From a bacterium M00.F.Ca.ET.205.01.1.1 (GTDB taxonomy: Bacteria; Pseudomonadota; Alphaproteobacteria; Rhizobiales; Rhizobiaceae), in NCBI GenBank assembly GCA_004791255.1, contig SRUQ01000004.1, positions 696,031-760,030 of the forward strand: a stretch of DNA of 64,000 nucleotides, written 5' to 3'. The first letter of the stretch is position 1, and every line of letters begins with the position of its first letter. Shown piece by piece: positions 54,531-62,824 of the stretch. The position numbers and the translations under genes were made by a program. The notes under the pieces are model-generated. The model did not search any database and was not told the origin of the DNA. It worked only from the letters and a program-made list of their open reading frames with translations.

Positions 54531-54978
54531 AGATACGAACTCGCGTACCAGGCAGCAGGCCTTTCACCTTAGCAATAAACTGGCCCATAATGTGCCAATA
54601 GACATCCAGATCCGATAACTCCAGATTCTCCATCGTATCTTCCCCGCTGAGAAACAGTGGTTTCTTATAACCCATGCATTGCGCATAGGTTGGCTCGGCG
54701 CCGCCGCTCTCCCGCCACATGGCGTAGCCGTCGGAAACCAATGCCGCACCGTCGTCCTCCATGAGTTCGACGTCATGGAAAGTCTTGATATTGGGCGGTA
54801 TCTGCAACGCTTCTGCTGTATGCGGCTCGAACATCAAAATGCCAGGCTCACCCTGCTCCAGCCTGCCGGTATCGACTGCAAACGCCGAGCCCTGCCAATC
54901 ATAGCCAAAACAGGTTATCCGCCCCGTGAATTCGGGGAAGCCCAGCAGTACCCTTGCATTCCATCGTGCGACATCCCG
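54529..54978 (-). pseudogene. Tdi1-like immunity gene remnant bounded by repeats
   Basis: The minus-strand frame RDVARWNARVLLGFPEFTGR leads into CFGYDWQGSAFAVDTGRLEQGEPG, FEPHTAEALQIP and LSDLDVYWHIMGQ, closely matching the tail at 41375-42000. It has no start codon of its own: the homology begins directly at repeat copy f (54979). The last codons run into repeat copy e, which contributes the stop. About 148 codons remain. Both known copies begin at the same residue region, so the missing N-terminal part may be a separate domain. Confidence 0.7.
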
Positions 54979-55000
54979 AATTACGGTGACAGTGCACTTT
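54979..55000 (+). repeat. REP-like dispersed repeat, copy f
   Basis: AATTACGGTGACAGTGCACT followed by TT, identical to the core of copies b and g. It lies exactly at the 5' break of the Tdi1-like remnant and about 75 bp after the stop of the small HNH-like gene. Confidence 0.85.
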
Positions 55001-55073
55001 GTGCATGTCTCAGTCCGATGGAATTGCCTCGGTCCAATGGTGATGGCCTCCGTAAGGTCAATGCTCCCCGCCC

Positions 55074-55280
55074 CTACCCATCCGACCGGGCCGCCTTCTC
55101 CAGTGCCGCTTTACGCTGAATTTCGATAGTTCGATTCCAGAAGCGCACCACTTCAAAATGCTCTTGTCTGGTCAACCAGATCTTGTTCTCCAAACTAACT
55201 GGATCGCCGCCAACCGCAATCGGTTTGACCTCGAACAGTTCCATCCCCTTGGAGCGAGAAGCTGTATCTTGTACGCTCAT
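55074..55280 (-). CDS. 68-residue protein resembling the toxin's nuclease tail (toxin scrap or decoy)
   Basis: Its ATG overlaps the stop of the SUKH immunity gene (ATGA), so it is positioned for coupled translation. The core LFEVKPIAVGGDPVSLENKI and RQEHFEVVRFWNR line up with the end of the ejection-toxin upstream (VHEVKPVKFGGSPTDASNKV, REVHQQQVTPWWN). The first His of that motif is Phe here, while the Asn and second His remain. It may be a silent toxin 3' cassette brought in by recombination, or a small partner that mimics the toxin. No known family assigned. Confidence 0.55.
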   Translation of the reverse strand: MSVQDTASRSKGMELFEVKPIAVGGDPVSLENKIWLTRQEHFEVVRFWNRTIEIQRKAALEKAARSDG

Positions 55281-55672
55281 TTCAAGTCCTCCAGCGTAGC
55301 AAATAGATCGGCGAGGTCTCGCGCTGTCGTCTCGGCGGATTGTCGTTCCATAAATATAAAGGGGATGCGCACGATTGGCATTTCCACATCGTGGGTGTCG
55401 AAGCCATAGGCTTCCCCTCCTCCGTTTGATGCAAACAACAGGATGCCTGGTGCGTATTTTTCAACCTCATATTCTCGATTGAAGTCTACCAACTCTTCGG
55501 CTTTGAAAAAAATTATATAGCTGTCGCCGATGAAGCCTTCACCTCCATTATGCTCCTTAAGGAATTTGATGTAGTCCTCGGGCAGCGTCACTCCCAGGTT
55601 TGAGGACAGGCCATCGACAACTGCGGCTTCAGCCGGTGGGTCGAAACGCCCCTCTGTTAGAGTATATCCCAC
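55277..55672 (-). CDS. SUKH-type (SMI1/KNR4) immunity protein
   Basis: A 131-residue acidic protein with the SMI1/KNR4 pattern: LPEDYIKFLKEHNGGEGFIG near the N-terminus, then YIIFFKAEELVDFNREYEVEKYAPGILLFASNGGGEAYGFDT (about residues 52-93), where LLFASNGGGEAYGFD is the family hallmark. Members are immunity proteins for nuclease toxins. It begins 2 bp after the ejection-toxin gene stops, the standard toxin-immunity order, and should protect the producer against the HNH-like tail. Confidence 0.88.
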   Translation of the reverse strand: MGYTLTEGRFDPPAEAAVVDGLSSNLGVTLPEDYIKFLKEHNGGEGFIGDSYIIFFKAEELVDFNREYEVEKYAPGILLFASNGGGEAYGFDTHDVEMPIVRIPFIFMERQSAETTARDLADLFATLEDLK

Positions 55673-55674
55673 TG

Positions 55675-58041
55675 CTACTCTCCTATGTCTTTCAGTAGTT
55701 TATTCCACCATGGCGTAACCTGCTGCTGATGAACTTCGCGCGGCAGAATGACCTTGTTGGACGCATCGGTCGGACTCCCGCCAAACTTCACTGGCTTGAC
55801 TTCATGCACATCCACGGGCTGGCCGACAAGTCCTCGCTTTCGGCGGATAATGCGATTGGCTTTATCGGCCGCTTTTCTAGCAGCTTTGTGCTCTGTACCA
55901 TCTAGCCGTATGAATGGTCCCTCTGGCTTGGGAACAACGGCTATCGGATAATCTGCCCAATCTGACATTGAGAAACTGCCCGAGGGTAGATCGAGAGCGA
56001 CGGTCGGCTGTGCGTCCTTGCCAGCGGATTTGCCATTTGCCGCGACATCTGACTGTCGCGTGCCGCTGCCACCTTCGACGAGCCCCGCGCCTTCCTTAGA
56101 CAGCTCACCGGGAAGCTCTTTGGCTGCGAGACCTTCTGCGCGCCCCGCCTCGAGGGCACTCAACGGCTCAAGTGAGCGAGGTATGCCTTTCGCGGCGACA
56201 GTTCGACCAACCCCGGGCCCCGGTATCGCCCAGCCCAATGCGTCATTTCCCTGACGCATCATCACCTTCTCGGTACTGTTCGCCGGCTCGTAGTAGCCAT
56301 GGCTGAAATCGGGAGGATCGATTGATCCAAGGGAAATCCCGTAGCCAACACCTTTCGCCAATTTGCCCGCGAATATCCCGGCGTTCGCGGCTACCTTGCC
56401 AAGGGCTTGGGCGTCGGCCTGAAGCACCTCGCCCGCCGAAAGCCCAGGCTTGCCGCCGGGGAGAATCCCGCCCAGACCGGCATCATCCAATTCCCGGACC
56501 AGGGCTGCCCGTGCGACAGGTCCTTTCGTGCGCGCAAACAACGCGCTTGCCTTCGCGTAATTGTCCATGAAGTCCATGCCTCCGCTGTCGCGGTCGTCAG
56601 CAAGCTTGAGGAGAATGGAGAACGGCACGGGCTGAAGATCTTCATCATCGACGCCCAATGCCTTTTGCTGGGCGACAGACAGATCTATTGTTCTGTCGTA
56701 TGTGTCTTGGTCATAAGCCGCTGGATCGGAAGACCCATTGCCAAGTACAGCCTTCCAGCCTTCGGATATTTCTGGAGACAATTCGGTGACGTAGCCACCG
56801 GGATCGGCACGCCGCCTCTCCAGGACCAGCTTTGCTGCAAGAGCGGTTGCCTCATGGCTGGCCTGGTCCTCCAGCGACGTGTTCGGTCCCGCTTCGGCAT
56901 CGCGAAGGGCGGCATGGATCGCCGGGTTCGGCATGGTGCCCATGTCGAAAATCTGCTTCCCGACATCGGTCTGCCATTCAAAAGCCTTCCGGCGCCTGTC
57001 ACCCTCGTCGAGCCCATAGATGGTTCTATAGGCATCCCTGCCTGGCATACTGCCGGAATAGGAGCCGGTGCGTGCGATCTCATCTGGCGCCTCCGCCTCG
57101 GCGCGACTGATCGCGACGCGCAGGTTGATGTCCTGGGTGAACTTCGCCACCTTTGCCTTTAGAGCCAGCGCTTCCTGCTCCTGCTGCGGCAGGTCGTCCC
57201 TGTACGCCTGCGCTATGCGTTCATCCGGTGTTTGAATGCCGACGCGGCCTTGCTTCCCACCGGCGATCATTGGGCCGTCCGCCAAGGGACTGCCTTCAGC
57301 TTGCGGAGCATCGCCGTCCCTCCCGACTGCCGGTCCCCCCACCCCAAACATCGCCAACGCCCGCTTCGGATCCTTGGCGATCAGCGCCTCGAGCCGCGTC
57401 TTGGCGGCGGTGCCGAACCAGTCCTTCGCCAGCTCCTGCCTGATGCCGGGGTCGACCCCCATTTTGTCGATCAGGTCGAGCCCTTGCTGCCGGGCCGCTT
57501 CGAAGCTGGGGTGATCGTCGGGATCGGCATTGCCGATGGCGATGGCGCTGGTCTTCAGTGCCGTGTCGACCTCGGCCTGCTCATAGTCCTTGCGCTGCTG
57601 AAGCTGTCTCGCCGCCATGCGCAGCGAGCCGGCCTCGCGCGTCGCCGCGCCTTGCCTGATAAAGCTGCCGCGCTGGCTCTCGGGCACTTGTTGCAAAATG
57701 CCTTCGAACATCGCGTCGAACAGGCCGGCCTTGGCCACCTGCCCGGTGTGCGGGTCGAGTTCGCCATACATGGCCTCATGCAGGCCGCGCCCGTCGGCCG
57801 GCGCTTTCGCCGCCGCCTCATCCTCGGCCTGCCTCACCTGGCCGTTGAACCGGCGGGCGATGAGTTCGGTGTCGAAGGCCTCCTGCTGCGCCATGCGCCG
57901 CTCGTAGTGTGCGGCCAATTCCTGCAAGTCGCCGTCATAGCCTCGCGTGGCTACGCCGGTCAGCGCTCTCTGCGGAGGTTGCCCCGCCTTGCCGGTGTCG
58001 GGCCGCCGCTTTGCAACAGAGAGCGGAATGATGTGGACCAT
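55675..58041 (-). CDS. Ejection protein copy 2 with C-terminal HNH-like nuclease toxin domain
   Basis: A 788-residue protein. Residues 1-235 match copy 1 (42305-44089); the helical body continues to about 570. From about 580 it has a hydrophobic and glycine-rich linker (NDALGWAIPGPGVGRTVAA) and a basic stretch (RKAADKANRIIRRKRGL). It ends in an HNH-like tail with His746 (VHEVKP), Asn762 (ASNKV) and His771 (REVH), then WWNKLLKDI. Such tails are common as polymorphic nuclease toxins. The SUKH immunity gene follows at 2 bp. It is an additional copy placed between the Bbp19-like gene and the head genes. Confidence 0.85.
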   Translation of the reverse strand: MVHIIPLSVAKRRPDTGKAGQPPQRALTGVATRGYDGDLQELAAHYERRMAQQEAFDTELIARRFNGQVRQAEDEAAAKAPADGRGLHEAMYGELDPHTGQVAKAGLFDAMFEGILQQVPESQRGSFIRQGAATREAGSLRMAARQLQQRKDYEQAEVDTALKTSAIAIGNADPDDHPSFEAARQQGLDLIDKMGVDPGIRQELAKDWFGTAAKTRLEALIAKDPKRALAMFGVGGPAVGRDGDAPQAEGSPLADGPMIAGGKQGRVGIQTPDERIAQAYRDDLPQQEQEALALKAKVAKFTQDINLRVAISRAEAEAPDEIARTGSYSGSMPGRDAYRTIYGLDEGDRRRKAFEWQTDVGKQIFDMGTMPNPAIHAALRDAEAGPNTSLEDQASHEATALAAKLVLERRRADPGGYVTELSPEISEGWKAVLGNGSSDPAAYDQDTYDRTIDLSVAQQKALGVDDEDLQPVPFSILLKLADDRDSGGMDFMDNYAKASALFARTKGPVARAALVRELDDAGLGGILPGGKPGLSAGEVLQADAQALGKVAANAGIFAGKLAKGVGYGISLGSIDPPDFSHGYYEPANSTEKVMMRQGNDALGWAIPGPGVGRTVAAKGIPRSLEPLSALEAGRAEGLAAKELPGELSKEGAGLVEGGSGTRQSDVAANGKSAGKDAQPTVALDLPSGSFSMSDWADYPIAVVPKPEGPFIRLDGTEHKAARKAADKANRIIRRKRGLVGQPVDVHEVKPVKFGGSPTDASNKVILPREVHQQQVTPWWNKLLKDIGE

Positions 58042-58401
58042 CTGATATTTCCTGCCCGGGGGGTTTTGGGGCGCGCGCAGCGGGGGACCGCCGGGATGGC
58101 AGCCGGTTCGGCGACGCGGATCGTGGGTTTTGGTTGGGGTCTGGATGTCGGAGGGAGCGCGACAGGCGGAAACTCGCCAGGGTTCGCGAGGTGGCGGCGC
58201 TAATCGCGCCAGGCCGGAGGGACAGCACCCCCCTCTGGCCTGCCGGCCATCTCCCCCTCAAGGGGGGAGATCAACTGTTGCATTCGCCTTCGCCAATTAC
58301 GGGCGATAAAGAACTGGCAGCGCGCGCGAGCTGCCAATCTCCCCCCTTGAGGGGGAGATGTCCGGCAGGACAGAGGGGGGTGCCTCGCGCCTGCGTATCC
58401 C
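58042..58401. repeat. Gap with inverted pair of palindromic intergenic repeats
   Basis: No gene. The reversed element (CCCCCCTCTGGCCTGCCGGCC, CTCCCCCTCAAGGGGGGAGAT) lies at about 58225-58271 and the forward element (AATCTCCCCCCTTGAGGGGG, AGATGTCCGGCAGGACAGAGG) at about 58337-58382. They enclose 65 bp. The pair marks the junction where ejection protein copy 2 was placed. Confidence 0.75.
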
Positions 58402-58725
58402 TCATCTCTCCTCCGCCCGCGCCGCCCTCTCCAGGGCCGCGAGCTGCGCCTCGTCCAGGGTCAAAAACCCCATGATGTGCTGCACCACTTCGGCGCGCGC
58501 ATTGCTGAGCGCGCTGTGCAGTTCGAAGCCGGCGGGCGTCCTGGTCCGCGCCATCCACTCGCCATAGGACGGGCGCCTGAAATAGCCGACCGTGGCGGTG
58601 AGATCGGCCAGCACCATCTCGCCATCCTCGCCGGAGAAGGCCCTGAGATAGGCCTTGGCCAGCGCCTCGCGCGCCTTGGCCGGGCCGCTATTTTGCGCCG
58701 CGTGGGCGAAACGCTTGCGGCTCAT
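58402..58725 (-). CDS. Bbp19-like phage protein
   Basis: A 107-residue protein with LAKAYLRAFSGEDGEMVLADL and YFRRPSYGEW, resembling the small Bbp19-type protein encoded beside the portal in BPP-1-like podoviruses. Its ATG overlaps the portal stop by 4 bp. The C-terminus is a short basic helix. Role unknown; it supports assignment of the cluster to short-tailed phages. Confidence 0.7.
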   Translation of the reverse strand: MSRKRFAHAAQNSGPAKAREALAKAYLRAFSGEDGEMVLADLTATVGYFRRPSYGEWMARTRTPAGFELHSALSNARAEVVQHIMGFLTLDEAQLAALERAARAEER

Positions 58726-60485
58726 GCGTGCCGTCCGGCCGGCGCGGCGCCCTCAGCACCGGCATCGGCGGCCGGCGCACCCTGCATCATCGCCTGCAGG
58801 CCGTCGAGCAGGCCGCTGTCGCGCGCCTGCACCGCCGCCGGCACGGCGTCCTTGGCGGCCTTGCCGGCGGTGGCGATCGCCGCCATGCCGGCCTGCGCCT
58901 GCTGGGCCTTGGCTCTCGCGCCGCGCATGCCGTCGACCTCTTCCTTGCGCCGGAAGATGCGCTGCGGGCTGCGCCCGGCGCTCTGCACGATCTTCAGCGC
59001 CTCGTCGCTGTCGATATTGTCCATGACGCCGGGATCGAACTGCGCCATCTGCATGGCCGTGGTCACCACCTGGATGGTGTCGCGCGCCTCGGCCGAGCGG
59101 CGCAGCACGTCGAGCGGGCCGGTGAAGGTCGGCCGCACCGTCTTGCCGGCGAGGCTTTGCGGCGGCGCGAAGCGGCTGCCCTCGTCATAAAGCCCCTTGT
59201 CGGCCAGAATGCCGAGCTCGCGGTCGAGATTGGTGGCGAAGCCCGCCTGGATGATCGAGCCGGAGGGGCCGAGCAGCGCGCCCTTTTCTTCCTGGCGGAT
59301 CAGCGCTTCGGTCGCCGTCATCTGCGGGTTCTGCACCAGCGTCTGGAACAGGTTGACGAACATCATGTCGCGGATCTCGTCGGCGCGGCTCGCCGCGTAG
59401 TTGAAGGCATAGGTCGGGTTCTGCCCGGTGGCGATCGGCTGGATCAACGGCCGGCCATTGTCGTCGATGAGGCCCGGATAGTTCTCGCCGGGATTGAGCA
59501 CCGGCACATAGTCGAGCCGCGCCTTGGATGCCGTGGCCGGATCGGTGATCTGCTGCAGGGCGCGCAGGCCGGACCGGCGCACGGCGTTTTCCTCGCGCAC
59601 CGTCGTCAGCGCCTCGATGGCAGGCGAGATGCCATAGGGGTCGCCCTCGTAGCGGCGCCAGTTGAAGGTCGCCACCGGGAAGGTGCGAAAGCCGCTTTCC
59701 CTGACGATTTCTTCCTCGTCCTCGATGACATGGCAGGAGGAGAACGCCATGTCGAGATATTGCGTGCGGCCGCCCTGCCCGTACATCGCGCGCTCGTCGC
59801 GCGGCTGGATGCACTGGATGAGCGAGATCTTTTCCTCGCACTTGGCCGGATCGTCGACCAGCACCTTGATGCGCGCCGGCAGCCTGTCATAGCCGATGAG
59901 CTGTGCGGCCTGCCGCGCCGTGCGCTCGTAGCGGCGGTGGAAGATGTCGACCTGGCCCCAGCGGTTGCGGCAAAGATAGCCCTCGACCACCGGGATGGAG
60001 GCGTAGCGGATCAGCGTGTCGCCGAACCCTTCCTCGGCATAGAGATAGGCCGGGCCGTAGCGCACCACATTGCGCAGGCAGGCCTGGGTGGCCGGCACGA
60101 AATTGGAATTCGCCGAATAGCGCAGCGAAAACAGGAAATCGCGCAACGCCTCCGCCCATTCCTTCTCTTCGTCGGTCTCCTCGTCGTTCATCTGGGCGGT
60201 CGACAGCCCATGCCATTTTTCCGATTGCGGAATGATCAGGCTTTCCAGCCCGGCGGCCAGCCGGTTGGCTGCCGAGTTGATGGTGTTGGCATAGACGCGC
60301 GAGCCTCGCCGCTCCTGCCGCTCGGCTTGCGAGTCCGGCCCGCCGACGCGGCGGCCGTTCCAGATATCGGGCGCGTCAGGGTCGCAGAACTCCGCCACCT
60401 GCTCCCACACAGCCTCATACTGGCGGCGCTCGCTCTCGAGCTCGGACTGGCGCGAAAGAATATCGCGGGCGCGGGAATCGGTCAT
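58722..60485 (-). CDS. Podoviral portal (head-tail connector) protein
   Basis: A 587-residue protein of the T7-like portal family. It starts with ESERRQYEAVWEQVAEFCDP, then has NTINSAANRLAAGLESLIIP, SQ and W-rich SEKWHGL, and the long block REENAVRRSGLRALQQITDPA, typical of these connectors. The C-terminal 70 residues are A and Q-rich and disordered, as usual. Twelve copies would form the DNA entry vertex. The start ATG 60485 is supported by conserved sequence from residue 15 on. The terminase that works with it is outside the window. Confidence 0.93.
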   Translation of the reverse strand: MTDSRARDILSRQSELESERRQYEAVWEQVAEFCDPDAPDIWNGRRVGGPDSQAERQERRGSRVYANTINSAANRLAAGLESLIIPQSEKWHGLSTAQMNDEETDEEKEWAEALRDFLFSLRYSANSNFVPATQACLRNVVRYGPAYLYAEEGFGDTLIRYASIPVVEGYLCRNRWGQVDIFHRRYERTARQAAQLIGYDRLPARIKVLVDDPAKCEEKISLIQCIQPRDERAMYGQGGRTQYLDMAFSSCHVIEDEEEIVRESGFRTFPVATFNWRRYEGDPYGISPAIEALTTVREENAVRRSGLRALQQITDPATASKARLDYVPVLNPGENYPGLIDDNGRPLIQPIATGQNPTYAFNYAASRADEIRDMMFVNLFQTLVQNPQMTATEALIRQEEKGALLGPSGSIIQAGFATNLDRELGILADKGLYDEGSRFAPPQSLAGKTVRPTFTGPLDVLRRSAEARDTIQVVTTAMQMAQFDPGVMDNIDSDEALKIVQSAGRSPQRIFRRKEEVDGMRGARAKAQQAQAGMAAIATAGKAAKDAVPAAVQARDSGLLDGLQAMMQGAPAADAGAEGAAPAGRHA

Positions 60486-60603
60486 GAGTGCCTCGCTGGG
60501 CTATGGGAAAGAGGTTGATAAGGACGCGGCGCCGAGGCTGTCATCTTTTGCCCACTTGCCGGGGCTAGGCTCTCTCGTGCGGCGGGGCAGGAGGAGGTCG
60601 AGA

Positions 60604-61242
60604 ATGACAAGCCTTGCCGTCGCGCTGAAAAATCGCGGCAAACATGCAGTGAAGCGGCTGCTTGGCTATGACAGCCGCAACTGGCTGCGCATTCGCCAGA
60701 TCGAGGCGTTCACCGTTTTCCTTGAAGCGGGGAACCGCAAGGCCTCGGATGTGATCGAGATCTCGCCCGGCTGGAACCGCGCCTGGCGGGCGATGTGCCC
60801 GAACTACCGCTCGGTCGACTTCCCCGATTTCGACATCTGCAGGGATCGCACCGCGGAGCAATATTCCATCGTCATCGCCGACCAGGTGCTGGAACATGTG
60901 CAGCGGCCGCTGGCGGCGGTGCAGAACATCCACGCCATGACCCGGCCCGGCGGCTGGGCGATGGTGGCGACACCGTTCCTGTTTCGGGTGCACGCCCGCC
61001 CGCACGACTACAACAGATGGACCCCCGCCGGGCTGAAGCAGCTGATGGTCGAGGGCGGCTTCGCCGAAGCCGCCGTCAAGGTGCACGGCTGGGGCAACAA
61101 GGCCTGCGCCAGGGCCCATATAGGCGGCCCGGTACGGGCCTACGGCTTGTGGCGCGACCTCAGCAACGACGAGGAGTACCCGCTAATGGTGTGGGCGTTC
61201 GCGAAAAGGGCAACTAGCCAATCTCCCCCCAAATGGGGATGA
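60604..61242 (+). CDS. Class I SAM-dependent methyltransferase (cargo)
   Basis: A 212-residue protein, ATG 60604 with AGGAGG at 6 bp. It has the later parts of a methyltransferase_11 fold: IVIADQVLEHVQRPLAAVQNI, MTRPGGWAMVATPF and YNRWTPAGLKQLMVEGGF; motif I is poor (VIEISPGWN). Such proteins methylate sugars or small molecules, often in polysaccharide synthesis. It points rightward against the virion genes and is bordered by a palindromic repeat cluster, so it was likely acquired as cargo. Confidence 0.85.
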   Translation: MTSLAVALKNRGKHAVKRLLGYDSRNWLRIRQIEAFTVFLEAGNRKASDVIEISPGWNRAWRAMCPNYRSVDFPDFDICRDRTAEQYSIVIADQVLEHVQRPLAAVQNIHAMTRPGGWAMVATPFLFRVHARPHDYNRWTPAGLKQLMVEGGFAEAAVKVHGWGNKACARAHIGGPVRAYGLWRDLSNDEEYPLMVWAFAKRATSQSPPKWG

Positions 61243-61435
61243 GGTGCGCCCTGCAGACAGAAATAGCCGGGCGAAGGAACGCCGCTGTAGTCGCCCTCCC
61301 CTTGTGGGGAGGGTCGGCGAGCTCGCTTTGCAGGGCAAAGCGAGGGAGACGGGGCGGAGGCAGCGCACCCCCCTCCCTGCTGATTGAACCGCGGTTCAAC
61401 CGGCAACCCTCTCCACAAGGGGGGAGGGTAAAGTC
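61217..61435. repeat. Palindromic intergenic repeats, several copies
   Basis: Copies begin in the methyltransferase tail (AATCTCCCCCCAAATGGGG, 61221-61239) and continue as CCCTCCCCTTGTGGGGAGGG near 61297-61316 and CCCTCTCCACAAGGGGGGAGGG near 61409-61430. GCCAAGC-type spacers lie between. The region has no gene. Confidence 0.7.
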
Positions 61436-61526
61436 GCTCACCGCCGCTTCAAGAGTTTCGCGTGCCTTCGCCAGAACCACCACGCCAGGACGCGCTTTCG
61501 GAAACTGCGCTTCATCGCGGTCATCG

Positions 61527-61721
61527 TCATACTCCGAGCAGCACGCGGCGCTGGCCGGTGAGGTCGGAGGGCGACAGGTCGGTCTTGACGGTGCTGGCGG
61601 TGCCCTGGCGCTGGTCGAGTTCAGCCCGCAATGCCGCCTCGCGCGCCTGCACGTCCTTGTCCTGCACGGTCGGCACCGGCGGCAGTGGCTTCAGTTCCGG
61701 TGGTTTTTGAAACAGACACAT
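61527..61721 (-). CDS. Small conserved phage protein (64 residues)
   Basis: A 64-residue protein beginning CLFQKPPELKPLPPVPTVQD and ending LTGQRRVLLGV. This proline-rich start with a helical end is typical of small proteins encoded beside portal genes in Rhizobiales podoviruses. GAGAAGG precedes ATG 61721. Its first 100 bp overlap the end of the gp13-like gene in another frame. Confidence 0.6.
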   Translation of the reverse strand: MCLFQKPPELKPLPPVPTVQDKDVQAREAALRAELDQRQGTASTVKTDLSPSDLTGQRRVLLGV

Positions 61722-62208
61722 GGTTCCAGCCTTCTCTTGTCCAGTCGTAGAGGAAGAAATCTTCGCCGTTCCTGCCATAGCGGGGCAGCAGGCAGCGCTG
61801 CGTGGCGCCCAGCCGGCCAAGCCAGCGCAGCGCCAGCGCGTTCCCGGCCAGCGCCCGCGCCTCGACCCGCCAGGCGCCGCGCGCCGCGACCTGAGGCCCC
61901 AGCATGCCGTGAAAGAAATCCGTAATCCCGGGCACGCAGCGCTTCATGCGGCGGGTGCCCCAGCTCCAGGCGATCCACAGCCCGCTCCGCTGCTCGGCCG
62001 CGCCGAAGCCCGCCTCCGGATTGCCGTCGAGTTCGGCGACATAGGCAAAGCCCTGCAACGCCGTCAGCGCCAGCAGCGCCGGCGACCAGTGGTCAAGCTG
62101 GCAGTCGATCTCGGCCCGGTCCTCTGGCCGCAGGTTGGCGGCGATGTAGGAGAGATCGCGCAGCGTGGCGGGGATGATGCGGGCGGGCATGAGGGAGGCC
62201 GGAGCCAT
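61621..62208 (-). CDS. GNAT-fold phage protein, T7 gp13-like
   Basis: A 195-residue protein. It has PATLRDLSYIAANLRPEDRAEI at the start, GFGAAEQRSGLWIAWSWGT in the middle and ALRWLGRLGATQRCLLPRYG near residue 140, the layout of GNAT-like proteins related to the T7 gp13 group of small internal or assembly proteins. The C-terminus beyond residue 160 overlaps the next small gene and is low-complexity. It lies upstream of the portal region. Confidence 0.65.
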   Translation of the reverse strand: MAPASLMPARIIPATLRDLSYIAANLRPEDRAEIDCQLDHWSPALLALTALQGFAYVAELDGNPEAGFGAAEQRSGLWIAWSWGTRRMKRCVPGITDFFHGMLGPQVAARGAWRVEARALAGNALALRWLGRLGATQRCLLPRYGRNGEDFFLYDWTREGWNHVSVSKTTGTEATAAGADRAGQGRAGARGGIAG

Positions 62209-62330
62209 AAAGGTGCGCCTCGCTTTGAGGAGCCGAAGAAGCCGGCGACCTTGACCGGCTCGACCGCTGGTGACCTAATTTCGGACGTCGAACGCGAACG
62301 AACGGATCAGCCACTGGAGGAGACGGGCGA

Positions 62331-62702
62331 ATGGACATTCGATCGACACTGGGGGACCTGTGCGAAGCCTTCAACGCGCACGATCTCGATCGCATCATGG
62401 CGTTCTTTGCCGAAGACTGCGTCCTGGAGATGCCGCGGGGAAGCAAGCCCTGGGGCTCTCGCTTCGAGGGCAAGCGAAACGTACGAGACGCGCTGGCGAC
62501 ACGCTTCGAGGGCCTGCCTGATGTCCACTACGGCAATGGCGAGCATTTTGCCGATACGGCCGCCGAAACCGGTATGTCGAAATGGACCCTCACCGGCACC
62601 ACCCGCGAGGGCGCGAGAAAGGAAGTCCAAGGTTGCGACTTCTACACGTTTCGCGATGGCAAGGTGATCCGCAAGGATTCTTACTGGAAGATCGTGGAGT
62701 GA
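62331..62702 (+). CDS. NTF2-like (SnoaL) domain protein, cargo
   Basis: A 123-residue protein of the SnoaL/NTF2 fold: LCEAFNAHDLDRIMAFFAED at the N-terminus and YTFRDGKVIRKDSYWKI at the end. GGAGGAG lies 9 bp upstream of ATG. Members bind small molecules or act as isomerases; the substrate is unknown. It is transcribed rightward between virion and toxin genes and appears intact. Confidence 0.85.
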   Translation: MDIRSTLGDLCEAFNAHDLDRIMAFFAEDCVLEMPRGSKPWGSRFEGKRNVRDALATRFEGLPDVHYGNGEHFADTAAETGMSKWTLTGTTREGARKEVQGCDFYTFRDGKVIRKDSYWKIVE

Positions 62703-62725
62703 CGCGACGGATGCCTCATCTCCAG

Positions 62726-62801
62726 AATTACGGTGACAGTGCTGTCACAGAAACTACATTGTCTCACTTATGGGGTGCAGTCCAGCACTGCCACCGTAAT
62801 T
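62726..62801. repeat. REP-like inverted pair, copies g and h
   Basis: Copy g (62726-62742) reads AATTACGGTGACAGTGC; copy h (62785-62801) is the reverse, GCACTGCCACCGTAATT. The two are 42 bp apart, the tightest pair in the window, and could fold into one long hairpin. It lies just after the immunity gene of the third toxin. Confidence 0.85.
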
Positions 62802-62824
62802 CCCTTGTTACCGCAATCCCGTTG

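Noticed and set aside
53601..55000. CRISPR-like array of repeated units
   Set aside because: Copies are few, alternate in orientation, have spacers of very different lengths, and enclose genes; no cas genes are present.
58728..60518. 596-codon plus-strand open frame opposite the portal gene
   Set aside because: It is a shadow frame caused by high GC; the minus strand encodes a clear portal protein and the plus frame has no recognisable domains.
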